From assembly GCA_020636215.1 (NCBI GenBank), contig JACJYG010000013.1, positions 1 through 64,000 of the forward strand: a stretch of 64,000 nucleotides of DNA, written 5' to 3'. The position numbers and the translations under genes were made by a program. The notes beneath the pieces were generated by a model. It ran no database searches and was not told the origin of the DNA. It worked only from the letters and a program-made list of their open reading frames with translations. How positions within the stretch are numbered: position 1 is the stretch's first letter; every line of letters starts with the position of its first letter. Positions 38,998-46,714 of the stretch are shown here, one piece after another. Origin of the DNA: Lewinellaceae bacterium. GTDB taxonomy: Bacteria > Bacteroidota > Bacteroidia > Chitinophagales > Saprospiraceae.

Positions 38998-40904
38998 CAG
39001 TCCTTCCCCGCCACATCCGGGTCCGCCAGGCTTTTCATGGTGTCGATCATGTCGATCAGTTCGCGGCGGTAGCCGTTGGCGTCTTTCCCTTTGGCGCTGC
39101 GGGCCAGTTTACCGGCATGGGCGTAGGTCGCATTGCCTTTAAATTCAGAACCCCGCAACAAGAGCCCAAACTCGGCTACAGCGGCCGACCAGCGGAAGTT
39201 ATCGCTGGAATTGTCCAGTTGCTCGCCTTTATCCAGGACGGGATGGTCGATCAGTTTACTCGTAACGCCATCCGGTTGTTTGTAGCGCAACTTGATAGTA
39301 CACAGCTCTTTGGATTTGGACGCTGATGCTTTAACCGCGTTTTCCTGGTATTTCAATTCATCTACGCCGGCCAGATAGGGGCTTTCTACTCCAATGGGGA
39401 TGATCTCATACAGGGCCGTCACAGTGTGCCCGGAGCCCAGCTCACCGGCGTCTTTTTTATCGTCGTTGAAGTCCTCGTTGGCCAGCACGCGGTTTTCATA
39501 GCCGATGAGGCGGTAGCCCCGCACCCGCGTCGGGTTGAACTCGATCTGCAGCTTGACGTCCTTGGCAATGGTAAAGACGGTGCCGCCGAATTCCGAGACG
39601 AGTACTTTTTTTGCCTCGCTGATATCATCGATATAAGCGTGGTTGCCATTGCCCGAGTCGGCCAGCTTTTGCATCTTGTTGTCCTTGTAGTTGCCCATGC
39701 CGAAGCCGAGCACGGTGAGGAAGACCCCGCTTTCACGTTCCTGCTCGACGAGGCGCACCATCTCGGCGTCGCTGCTGGCGCCCACATTGAAGTCGCCGTC
39801 GGTAGCCAGAATGACGCGGTTGTTGCCACCTTTTACGAAGTTTTCGCGCGCTGTTTTATAGGCCAGTTGAATGCCAGCGCCACCAGCGGTGGAGCCGCCT
39901 GCCCGCAGCTTGTCAATCGCATCTTTGATCTTTGGCTTGTTGGCGCCGCTAGTTGGTTCCAGCACCATGCCGGCCGCCCCGGCGTACACCACGATGGACA
40001 CCTTGTCCTGCTCGCGCAATTGGTCGGTCAGCAGTTTGAAAGAAGACTGCAGCAGCGGCAGCTTATTTGCCTGATCCATACTACCCGAAACATCTATGAG
40101 GAAAACCAGGTTGGAAGCGGGCAGATCGTCCATAGGAATGTGTTTACCCTGCAGGCCAATGTGCAGCAGCTTGTTATTGGGTTGCCAGGGGCAATCGCTG
40201 ATCTCGGTGATCACTTCAAAGGGGTGTTCGCCGCTTGGCTCGGGATAGTCGTAGGTGAAATAATTGACCATTTCCTCGATCCGGATGGCGTCTTTGGGCG
40301 GCTGCTGGCCATTCTTCAGGAAGCGCCGCATATTGCTGTAGGAAGCAGCGTCGACGTCGATAGAGAAAGTGGACAATGGCTCTTTTGTCACTTCGTAAAA
40401 GCGGTTCTCGTTGATGGCGTCGTAGTCTTCGGTGTTCCAGTTTTCCTGTACATCGCCGTAGTTTTGGGGGATCACCCCCTGCATCGCCGGGGCAGGGGCC
40501 GACATCGCCATCCTCTTATTACCGAATACCCGCAAAGCACTTTCATTTTCCTTTTGCTCTTCGTAGCCGATCACGACTACTTCATCCAAAACTTGTGCGG
40601 CGTTCATGGCTACCCGGATATCCTTTCCGGCGCAGGCTTTTTTAATGGACTGCGGTTCATACCCCACATAGGAAACTTCCAGGCTAACGCACTTCTCCAG
40701 GACTTCCAGTTGGAACTTGCCGTCAAAATCGGTTACCGTGCCCTGCGTAGTGCCTTTGATGAGCACATTAGCCCCCACGAGTGGATCGCCGCTGTCTTTG
40801 TCAACGACAATCCCTTTCAGGGTGAAAGCCTGGGTAGTAGGGGTGCTGCTCTGCGTGGCCGTAAGGAGGGCCGCCAGGCCGAAGAAGAATAGGAACTGTT
40901 TCAT
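38997..40904 (-). CDS. vWA domain protein (YfbK-like) with CarboxypepD_reg-like N-terminus
   Basis: 635 residues. After a signal peptide (FLFFFGLAALLTATQ) comes a carboxypeptidase regulatory-like beta-sandwich (FTLKGIVVDKDSGDPLVGAN, GTTQGTVTDFDGKFQL) ending in LDEVVVIGYEEQKE, the same sequence that precedes the plug in SusC-type TonB-dependent receptors. Residues about 175-635 match the YfbK family: a DUF3520/vWF_A N segment (FSIDVDAASYSNMRRFLKNG), then a vWA domain with an intact MIDAS (FLIDVSGSMDQ near 268; T and D in LATDGDFNVG), and the C-terminal DUF3520. It is probably a periplasmic or surface protein-binding factor. It is monocistronic. Confidence 0.9.
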   Translation of the reverse strand: MKQFLFFFGLAALLTATQSSTPTTQAFTLKGIVVDKDSGDPLVGANVLIKGTTQGTVTDFDGKFQLEVLEKCVSLEVSYVGYEPQSIKKACAGKDIRVAMNAAQVLDEVVVIGYEEQKENESALRVFGNKRMAMSAPAPAMQGVIPQNYGDVQENWNTEDYDAINENRFYEVTKEPLSTFSIDVDAASYSNMRRFLKNGQQPPKDAIRIEEMVNYFTYDYPEPSGEHPFEVITEISDCPWQPNNKLLHIGLQGKHIPMDDLPASNLVFLIDVSGSMDQANKLPLLQSSFKLLTDQLREQDKVSIVVYAGAAGMVLEPTSGANKPKIKDAIDKLRAGGSTAGGAGIQLAYKTARENFVKGGNNRVILATDGDFNVGASSDAEMVRLVEQERESGVFLTVLGFGMGNYKDNKMQKLADSGNGNHAYIDDISEAKKVLVSEFGGTVFTIAKDVKLQIEFNPTRVRGYRLIGYENRVLANEDFNDDKKDAGELGSGHTVTALYEIIPIGVESPYLAGVDELKYQENAVKASASKSKELCTIKLRYKQPDGVTSKLIDHPVLDKGEQLDNSSDNFRWSAAVAEFGLLLRGSEFKGNATYAHAGKLARSAKGKDANGYRRELIDMIDTMKSLADPDVAGKD

Positions 40905-41185
40905 GATGCTGTTTTAGGATAGGATGCGGGAGGTAGAAGAATTACATAAGCCATGGGGAAAATTTTGAAGATTCTTTTCAACAATTTAAAAGCGGCCGGC
41001 CAGCGGAAAGCCCAGTGAATTCCTCCAATTTTTGGATTTACCATCTCGTTTAGAAGGTGACATTCCTGCTTTCCCTGGTCTTTATTTAAGATTCAGGGCA
41101 GCCTTGGCCCATTTCACCAGGCTACAGGAATTGGCGCATCACCTTCATCGCCTGGTCAATAACCTGTAGTTAAAAAGAACAGCAG
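40905..41185. other. Divergent intergenic region without recognised elements
   Basis: 280 bp between the divergent vWA and MBL genes. I see no repeat, conserved promoter or RNA structure in it. Confidence 0.4.
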
Positions 41186-42574
41186 ATGAAATCCAAACTT
41201 CAATTTCTCGGAGCAGCTGGCGCCGTCACGGGTTCCAAAACACTTATTGAATATGGCGGAAAGCGCCTGCTCGTCGACTGCGGCTTATTCCAGGGCTTGA
41301 AGGAATTGCGGTTGCAAAACCGTTCTCCTTTCCCGGTGGATCCCAAAACGATTGAAACCTTGTTGCTGACCCATGCGCACCTCGACCATTGCGGTTACAT
41401 CCCGCTGCTGGTCAAAAATGGATTTCAGGGGTCCATACATTGCACCGAGCCAACAGAAGGTTTATCGAAAATCATCCTCAAAGACAGCGCAAAAATCCAG
41501 GAAGAAGAAGCCGAGCGGGCCAACGAGTATGGCTACACCAAGCACAAACCAGCCATGCCGCTTTATGATATGAAAGATGTGCTGGCATGCCTGCCCCAGT
41601 TTGTAACCCACCAGTATCATGAATGGGTGATCCTGGATGAATCGGCCAAATTCCAGTTTCGCAACGCCGGGCACATATTAGGTTCTTCGATGCTCGAGTT
41701 GCAGCTCGATGGCAAAACTTTGCTGTTTACCGGCGACCTGGGCCGGCAAAAGCCCCTGCTGCTGGCTCCTCCCGAAAAAGTCCGCAAGGCCGACGTCCTC
41801 ATCATCGAATCGACCTATGGCGACCGCTTGCATCAATCGACGGACGCCAAGGAGGAACTTCACGACGTCATCTGGGAGACTTTTCGGAAGGGTGGCATCC
41901 TCATCATTCCAACTTTTGCAGTGGAGCGGGCGCAGGAGTTGCTGTATTTACTGAGCCAGTTAAAAGCTGAAAACCGGCTGCCGGGCATCCCGGTTTACCT
42001 GGACAGCCCAATGGGAGTCAGCGCTACGGGCGTCATGATGAGATCGCCTGGCTGGCAAAGCCTGTCGGACGAAGAGATCATGGAGATGGACGGCGTAGCG
42101 CATCTCATTTCCGATGCTAACAGCTCCCGGGCTATCGTGGCGGATGCCCGCCCCAAGATCGTACTGGCCGGAAGCGGCATGGTCACCGGCGGGCGGGTGA
42201 TACACTACCTGGACCGTTACCTCGGCCAGGAAAGGAATACCATACTGCTCGTAGGATTTCAAGCCGTTGGCACCCGAGGCAGGGCCCTGGAAGAAGGCGC
42301 CACCGAATTGAAATTTTTCGGCCAATACCACCCGGTAAAAGCCGCAGTAAAAAAAATCACCAGCCTTTCGGCCCATGCCGACCAGAGCGAAATAATAGCC
42401 TGGCTGAAGCATTTTGAAAAAGCGCCGGAACAAGTTTTCATCAATCACGGAGAACCCCATGCGTCCGATGCCCTGCGGGTGAAAATACAACACGAACTGG
42501 GTTGGCCCTGCCAGGTTGCCAAACCCATGACGCCCTATGAAATTGCGACAAAACAGTATAAAAAACATGCCTGA
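41186..42574 (+). CDS. MBL-fold beta-CASP RNA hydrolase (CPSF-like)
   Basis: 462 residues, full length. The metallo-beta-lactamase motif HAHLDHCG is near 67-74, further zinc ligands are H in NAGHILGSS and D in FTGDLGR, and the beta-CASP region has IIESTYGDR, GGILIIPTFAVERAQELLYLL (in parts), and the C-terminal motif LSAHADQSEI plus FINHGEPHASDAL. This is the bacterial group of CPSF-73-like enzymes, usually RNA endo-/exonucleases in the cytoplasm. The start fits MKSKLQFLGAAGAVTGSKT. Its last 8 bp overlap the beginning of a patatin gene remnant, indicating an ancestral MBL-patatin operon. Confidence 0.93.
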   Translation: MKSKLQFLGAAGAVTGSKTLIEYGGKRLLVDCGLFQGLKELRLQNRSPFPVDPKTIETLLLTHAHLDHCGYIPLLVKNGFQGSIHCTEPTEGLSKIILKDSAKIQEEEAERANEYGYTKHKPAMPLYDMKDVLACLPQFVTHQYHEWVILDESAKFQFRNAGHILGSSMLELQLDGKTLLFTGDLGRQKPLLLAPPEKVRKADVLIIESTYGDRLHQSTDAKEELHDVIWETFRKGGILIIPTFAVERAQELLYLLSQLKAENRLPGIPVYLDSPMGVSATGVMMRSPGWQSLSDEEIMEMDGVAHLISDANSSRAIVADARPKIVLAGSGMVTGGRVIHYLDRYLGQERNTILLVGFQAVGTRGRALEEGATELKFFGQYHPVKAAVKKITSLSAHADQSEIIAWLKHFEKAPEQVFINHGEPHASDALRVKIQHELGWPCQVAKPMTPYEIATKQYKKHA

Positions 42575-42696
42575 ACCAAAAACCGGATGGGCCCTTTCAG
42601 GTGGCGGAGTGCGGGCATGGCACACATGGGAGTCATTAAAATGATGGAAGGACTGATTTCAAAACTTTCTCAAAATTCCTTAAATTACCAACTTTC
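42567..42696 (+). pseudogene. Patatin-like phospholipase remnant (N-terminus, frameshifted, truncated)
   Basis: From ATG at 42567 the frame reads MPEPKTGWALSGGGVRA and then WHTWESLK and a stop. Shifting by one base after GGGVR gives MAHMGVIKMMEGLISKLSQ, the well-known continuation of the patatin oxyanion-hole region (ALSGGGxRGxAHxGVIxxLE). So one base was lost, and everything after about 40 codons is missing. The nucleophile motif GxSxG is absent. A MITE begins at 42700, right at the end of the remnant. Confidence 0.8.
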
Positions 42697-42699
42697 TCA

Positions 42700-42860
42700 G
42701 AAGCTGTTTGAATTTGGGTTTTAGAATTTATTATAGGCTATTTTTTCGTCAATCAAGGCTCTTTTTGAGCCTCGTACCCATAGGTACGGGGCGAAAAAAA
42801 GCCGCAGAGTGGCGGAAAAAGAGGCATAATAAAACTGAAGGACTAAATTCAAACAGCTTC
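42700..42860. mobile_element. MITE, 161 bp, copy 2 (TNA target duplication), abutting a sigma factor gene
   Basis: Same element as 28751-28911, with ends GAAGCTGTTTGAATTT inverted and identical length. The flanks carry TCA (42697-42699 and 42861-42863). Only a few substitutions separate the copies (for example GGGTTTT versus GGTTTTT near the left end, GCAG versus GAAG inside). It ends 24 bp before the ECF sigma factor start, so the sigma gene's promoter or leader must lie in or across it. Confidence 0.9.
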
Positions 42861-42884
42861 TCAGCAAGCAGTAATCAATAACCA

Positions 42885-43481
42885 ATGCTCCGCCCCCTCC
42901 GATCTCAACCCAATGAGTACTCCGATGAGGAGTTGCTCCGGCGATATCAGGCCGGCGGTGAACTCGCCTGGCTGGGGCAGCTCTATGAGCGCTACGCGGA
43001 ACTCGTCTATGGTGTTTGCCTGAAATACCTGCACAACGAACAGGAAGCCGAGGACGCCTCCATGGCCGTCTTCGAGCAGCTCGTTGCCAAAACCCGGGAG
43101 CACCAGATCCACAACTTCAAAAGCTGGCTGCACGTGCTGACCAAGAACCACTGCCTGATGGAGTTGCGCAAAAGCAACCGCTATCCGACGGAAAATATGG
43201 AGCCGGCCCTTATGCAAAATGTGGATATGCGGCATCATACTATTGAGATCGGCGAGGAAAACGGCCAGATGCAACACCTGCAGGACTGTATGAACGGCCT
43301 GCCCGCTAAGCAAAAAGAGTGCATCCAGGCTTTCTACCTCGAAGGGCAATCCTACAAAGAGATCGCCGAATTACGGGGAGAAGGGCTGGGAATCGTTCGC
43401 TCTTATATACAGAATGGAAGAAGGAATTTGAGGACTTGTTTGGAAAAGAAAGGCGTTGATTCAGTAGGCAGTAGGCAGTAG
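42885..43481 (+). CDS. RNA polymerase ECF-type sigma-70 factor
   Basis: 198 residues. Region 2 is about 15-90: YSDEELLRRYQAGGELAWLGQLYERY (in part), VYGVCLKYLHNEQEAEDASMAVF, NFKSWLHVLTKNHCLMELRK. Region 4 is about 130-190: CMNGLPAKQKECIQAFYLEGQ, SYKEIAELRGEGLGIVRSYIQNG, RRNLRTCLEK. There is no region 1 or 3, as in ECF factors. It directs RNA polymerase to a small regulon, probably held by the membrane protein encoded 153 bp downstream. A MITE ends 24 bp before the start codon. A short GCAGTAG repeat lies at the stop codon. Confidence 0.93.
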   Translation: MLRPLRSQPNEYSDEELLRRYQAGGELAWLGQLYERYAELVYGVCLKYLHNEQEAEDASMAVFEQLVAKTREHQIHNFKSWLHVLTKNHCLMELRKSNRYPTENMEPALMQNVDMRHHTIEIGEENGQMQHLQDCMNGLPAKQKECIQAFYLEGQSYKEIAELRGEGLGIVRSYIQNGRRNLRTCLEKKGVDSVGSRQ

Positions 43482-43497
43482 GCAGTGAGACGCACCA

Positions 43498-43620
43498 GAC
43501 CTTTCGACCTTAAGACCTTTTGACCTAAAGACCTTTTGACCTAAAGACCTTTCGACCTAAAGACCTAAAGACCTTTTGACCTTTCGACCTTAAGACCTTT
43601 CGACCTAAAGACCTTAAGAC
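43498..43620 (+). repeat. 8-bp minisatellite GACCTWWW, about 15 units
   Basis: Tandem units GACCTTTC, GACCTTAA, GACCTTTT and GACCTAAA, from 43498 to 43620, between the sigma factor stop and the TonB-family start. The 8-bp period does not preserve frame. It is preceded by three GCAGTAG units at the sigma stop (43471-43487). Confidence 0.92.
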
Positions 43621-43634
43621 GCAACAATGAAACC

Positions 43635-44930
43635 GTGAAACCACAACCAACATATAACCCAATCGAACTCCTCCAGAAGTGGTTGAAGGGCGACGCCCGG
43701 CACGAGGAGGAACGGCAACTGGAACATTTGGCTGCAGATGATCCGTTTCTGGCGGATGCGCTGGAGGGCCTGCGCAATCAGCCTGCCGGCAACCATTCTG
43801 AACGGGTGGAACGCATCAAGGCTCAGGTTCGGACGCGTAGCCAAAAGCGAAAAGGGATACTGTTTTACCTGCCCCGCGCTGCCGCCGCGGCGGTAGTAGT
43901 AGGCCTATTGGCCGGTGGGTTCTGGTTGATCAACTCCGGAACGGGCAACAAGCCGGTAGCGATGGAACAAACGGAGAAAGCCGCATCCCCTGCCAGCCCG
44001 GCAACGACGGATGCGAATGCAGGAAAAAGCAACCCAGCAGAGGCGCCAACAGAAGAGGGCCAGGTGCGCCAACAGGAAGCCAATGGAGAAGCAGAGGAAC
44101 AGGCAGATGCTTTTACAATAGCTAAAGCGGAAGAAAGAACGCCTGAATTAGCCCAGGTAAAGCCCCTGCCATCCGCAGCTCCGGCTATTACCCCGCCACC
44201 GCCCGCCCAAATCGAAGCCCCAAGCCCGGAAACCAAAGAATTTGCCGACGCCGCCGTACAGCCTGCCCCGGCACGGGCGGCAACCGATGCGGAGCGGCCG
44301 GCCGCGGATAGCGGGGCGCTCACCTCTAAAAGTAATAACCTTCTGCCAGCCGGTAAAAAATCTGATACCTCCAGGCTCGTTCGGGGAACTGTAGTCGATT
44401 CTAATGGTAATCCACTTATCGGCGCCAATGTGCTCATTCCCGGCTCCAGTCAGGGTACCGTTACTGATTTTGATGGGAAATTTCAATTGAATATGCCGGC
44501 TGGAGAAAACCAGATCGAAGTTACCTATACCGGCTACTCCAGCGCATGGCAGAAAGTAGACGGAGACGAGCCCTTGAAGATTACTCTGGCAGAAAGCATG
44601 GTGATGGATGAAGTAGTGGTTACCGGCTACGGAAAGGAAGCAAAACGGCAGAATGGAGCCAAGCCCAAACCAGCCGCTGGTTTTAACCAGTTCAAAAAGT
44701 ATATCCGCGACAACCTCCGCTACCCTGAAGCAGCTAGGAAAAATGGGACGGAAGGAACGGTGGAAGTGTCCTTCCTGATTCAGCCCGATGGCTCCTTGTC
44801 CGATCTTAAAATAGTAAAAGGGCTAGGGAATGGCTGCAGCGAGGAGGCCCTACGCCTGCTGCGCGAAGGGCCGAAATGGAATGGGGCGGGCCAAAAGGGT
44901 TCCTACGTTGTCGAGTTCAAAATCAAATAA
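43635..44930 (+). CDS. TonB-family protein with anti-sigma-like N-terminus and CarboxypepD_reg-like domain
   Basis: 431 residues, GTG start at 43635. An ATG at 43627 is followed by stop after two codons (ATG AAA CCG TGA), whose TGA overlaps the GTGA. Residues 1-60 (YNPIELLQKWLKGDARHEEERQLEHL, in part) resemble the zinc-less anti-sigma N-termini found in Bacteroidota. A membrane helix is at about 77-98 (AAAAAVVVGLLAGGFWLI), then a Pro/Ala/Glu-rich periplasmic linker to 245. A carboxypeptidase-regulatory-like domain (about 250-325, VRGTVVDSNGNPLIGANVLIP) ends in MDEVVVTGYGKEAK. The TonB C-terminal domain is about 345-431 (NLRYPEAARKNGTEGTVEVSF, SEEALRLLREGPKW). It likely restrains the sigma factor upstream and transmits a periplasmic signal. 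Confidence 0.85.
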   Translation: MKPQPTYNPIELLQKWLKGDARHEEERQLEHLAADDPFLADALEGLRNQPAGNHSERVERIKAQVRTRSQKRKGILFYLPRAAAAAVVVGLLAGGFWLINSGTGNKPVAMEQTEKAASPASPATTDANAGKSNPAEAPTEEGQVRQQEANGEAEEQADAFTIAKAEERTPELAQVKPLPSAAPAITPPPPAQIEAPSPETKEFADAAVQPAPARAATDAERPAADSGALTSKSNNLLPAGKKSDTSRLVRGTVVDSNGNPLIGANVLIPGSSQGTVTDFDGKFQLNMPAGENQIEVTYTGYSSAWQKVDGDEPLKITLAESMVMDEVVVTGYGKEAKRQNGAKPKPAAGFNQFKKYIRDNLRYPEAARKNGTEGTVEVSFLIQPDGSLSDLKIVKGLGNGCSEEALRLLREGPKWNGAGQKGSYVVEFKIK

Positions 44931-44932
44931 TT

Positions 44933-46108
44933 TCAGGGCGCTTCCAGGGTCAAAATCTGCTCTTCCCCTGCTGCATTGCGCAGTAGCAAACGATAGCCGC
45001 CAGGGTAAAGGGCCAATTTTTTCCCTTCTTCGGCAGTTTTCAGCTCCACGATATCCACCGGCACTGCATCTTCCGATTCTTCTGCCCGGTAGGCCAACAC
45101 CAGAACCGGAAAGGAAAGGGATATTTCTTTTACAGGAATATCTAGCCAGCGTTTTTTGCCGCCTTCCAGCAGCCAGTCCGGCCGGCCATTGACATAAGTA
45201 GTGATCGGGTGCCCCACGCGGATATCGAACTCATACTTCCCCTCCGGGCCATTGAATACTGCACCATCCTCGCGCACAAAAACAGAAGGTTCTGTCAATT
45301 CCACCAGATTTAGGTAGGGATTGTGTAATTCCGGCCGGCTGCGCTCGGACAGGCGTTCCTGGTTGATGGTGAGGGGGTCTATGCCCGTAAATTCCTTGAG
45401 GCGGCCAGCCATCGCTTTTTCCCAGGCGGGGTAATCGCCTTCCACCACATGGGCAAAACCGCAGTGCAGGAGCACTTTAGCACCGGGATTCTCCTCCAGT
45501 ATCTGCTGAATGTTGCGCGCCTGTTCGATCTCTCGTTCCTTACCGTTAAGCCCCGGCCCGGCTTCGTAGGGGAACAAAGTGTAACCGATACGTATGGCTT
45601 CCCGGATGAGGTTGCCAAATTGGGGCTCTTTCGTGTAATAACCTGACGACTGGATAGGATAACCACGCTCCTGTAGTAAGGTATCCTCCTCCGCAAGCGC
45701 CTCCAGGCCTAGGAAGCGGAAACCATGATCATATAGGCCTTGCAGGAGCTGGGTGGTAAAGACCCGGTGCCTAGGCTGGTGATGCGCCTCGTTGATAATG
45801 ATTAGCTGTTCGTTAACAGCTCGCCCCAGGATATAATCCAATGCTGAAACGGGCCGAAAAGCCTGAAAATAAGCTGCTTCCTCGGAGCTGATAGTGGCCG
45901 GCCCGCCCGTTCCGGCATCCCAGGATTCCAACATTTTCTGGTACTCGCCAATGTACGAATACTCCCAGGCTGCTACCTGGTACTTCCAGGGCACCGTGTC
46001 TGTTTCCAGCTTTTCCTCAATCTGAACAGACAACTGGTAGGGGAAATCTTCCTGGGCATAACCAACCAGCGCAGTCAGAAGGGCCAACCAGAGGGAAAAA
46101 AGTTTCAT
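44933..46108 (-). CDS. Erythromycin esterase/ChaN-like secreted protein
   Basis: 391 residues from ATG at 46108 (MKLFSLWLALLTALVGYAQ, signal peptide); a GTG two codons upstream is also in frame. The central region (LIIINEAHHQPRHRVFTTQLL, YDHGFRFLGLEALAEEDTLLQ, KVLLHCGFAHVVEGD) carries the EreA/ChaN/TraB-superfamily layout, with E-x-H near 105 and a second His in CGFAH. In this fold these residues make up a metal- or hydrolase-like active site. It is exported, so it may hydrolyse an extracellular ester or bind haem/iron; the substrate cannot be decided. It is convergent with the TonB gene, with only 2 bp between stops. Confidence 0.75.
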   Translation of the reverse strand: MKLFSLWLALLTALVGYAQEDFPYQLSVQIEEKLETDTVPWKYQVAAWEYSYIGEYQKMLESWDAGTGGPATISSEEAAYFQAFRPVSALDYILGRAVNEQLIIINEAHHQPRHRVFTTQLLQGLYDHGFRFLGLEALAEEDTLLQERGYPIQSSGYYTKEPQFGNLIREAIRIGYTLFPYEAGPGLNGKEREIEQARNIQQILEENPGAKVLLHCGFAHVVEGDYPAWEKAMAGRLKEFTGIDPLTINQERLSERSRPELHNPYLNLVELTEPSVFVREDGAVFNGPEGKYEFDIRVGHPITTYVNGRPDWLLEGGKKRWLDIPVKEISLSFPVLVLAYRAEESEDAVPVDIVELKTAEEGKKLALYPGGYRLLLRNAAGEEQILTLEAP

Positions 46109-46244
46109 GAGCACGATTTTTTAGGTGAATACTATAGCTAACGTTAATCCTTTGTTAAAGCATTGCATAAATCCGGGTAAGTTCCGCAACTTTGAGCGGC
46201 ACTATTGGTTCCTTGAATATAGAAGAATTTGTGATAAAAGATTA

Positions 46245-46586
46245 ATGAACCAGCTTCGCTCCATATTATTGGTCTTCGCCTTTGGCTTCCTCTCCACCCC
46301 TGTGTTTGATGCACAGGCTTTGTTGGAGGAGTTTGTCCTTGCCCAGGCGGAAGATGCTGCGAACCTGGATTTCATTCCTGGCTCTTTGCTTTCCATTCCC
46401 GCTCCCGAGCAATTCGACCATGGGCCCTCATCCAGCGGAGCCGGGATTATCTCTTCCCGGAATTTTCCGGAACTCAACCAGTTTTTCGGCTTTCCCGGCG
46501 GGCTGCAGGCCTCCTCTGGCCACTTCGGCAACCGGCCTTTATTCCTCCTCTATCACAACCTCCGTTTCGGCGATTGCCTGGCTTAG
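46245..46586 (+). CDS. Hypothetical small secreted protein
   Basis: 113 residues from ATG at 46245, chosen because MNQLRSILLVFAFGFLSTPVFDAQA reads as a signal peptide (given in full only as far as 20 residues matter); the longer frame from 46125 lacks one. The mature part (LLEEFVLAQAEDAANLDF, PSSSGAGIISSRNFPEL, GGLQASSGHFGNRPLFLLYH) has no recognised family. AGAATTTG about 20 bp upstream of the start fits the -7 promoter box. Whether it is translated is uncertain. Confidence 0.5.
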   Translation: MNQLRSILLVFAFGFLSTPVFDAQALLEEFVLAQAEDAANLDFIPGSLLSIPAPEQFDHGPSSSGAGIISSRNFPELNQFFGFPGGLQASSGHFGNRPLFLLYHNLRFGDCLA

Positions 46587-46714
46587 AGCTTTTTGGGTTA
46601 AAAGGTTTCTGGTTTCTGGTTTATAGTTTAAAGTCAACCAGAACCGGGCTTTCCCTTCCCAACCCCTAGACCAAACGTATTCTCCATTTTTTAAAGTAAA
46701 ACAATACAACAACT

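Noticed and set aside
39426..40892. 488-codon plus-strand frame
   Set aside because: It is antisense to the clearly recognisable vWA/YfbK-like gene and has no family similarity.
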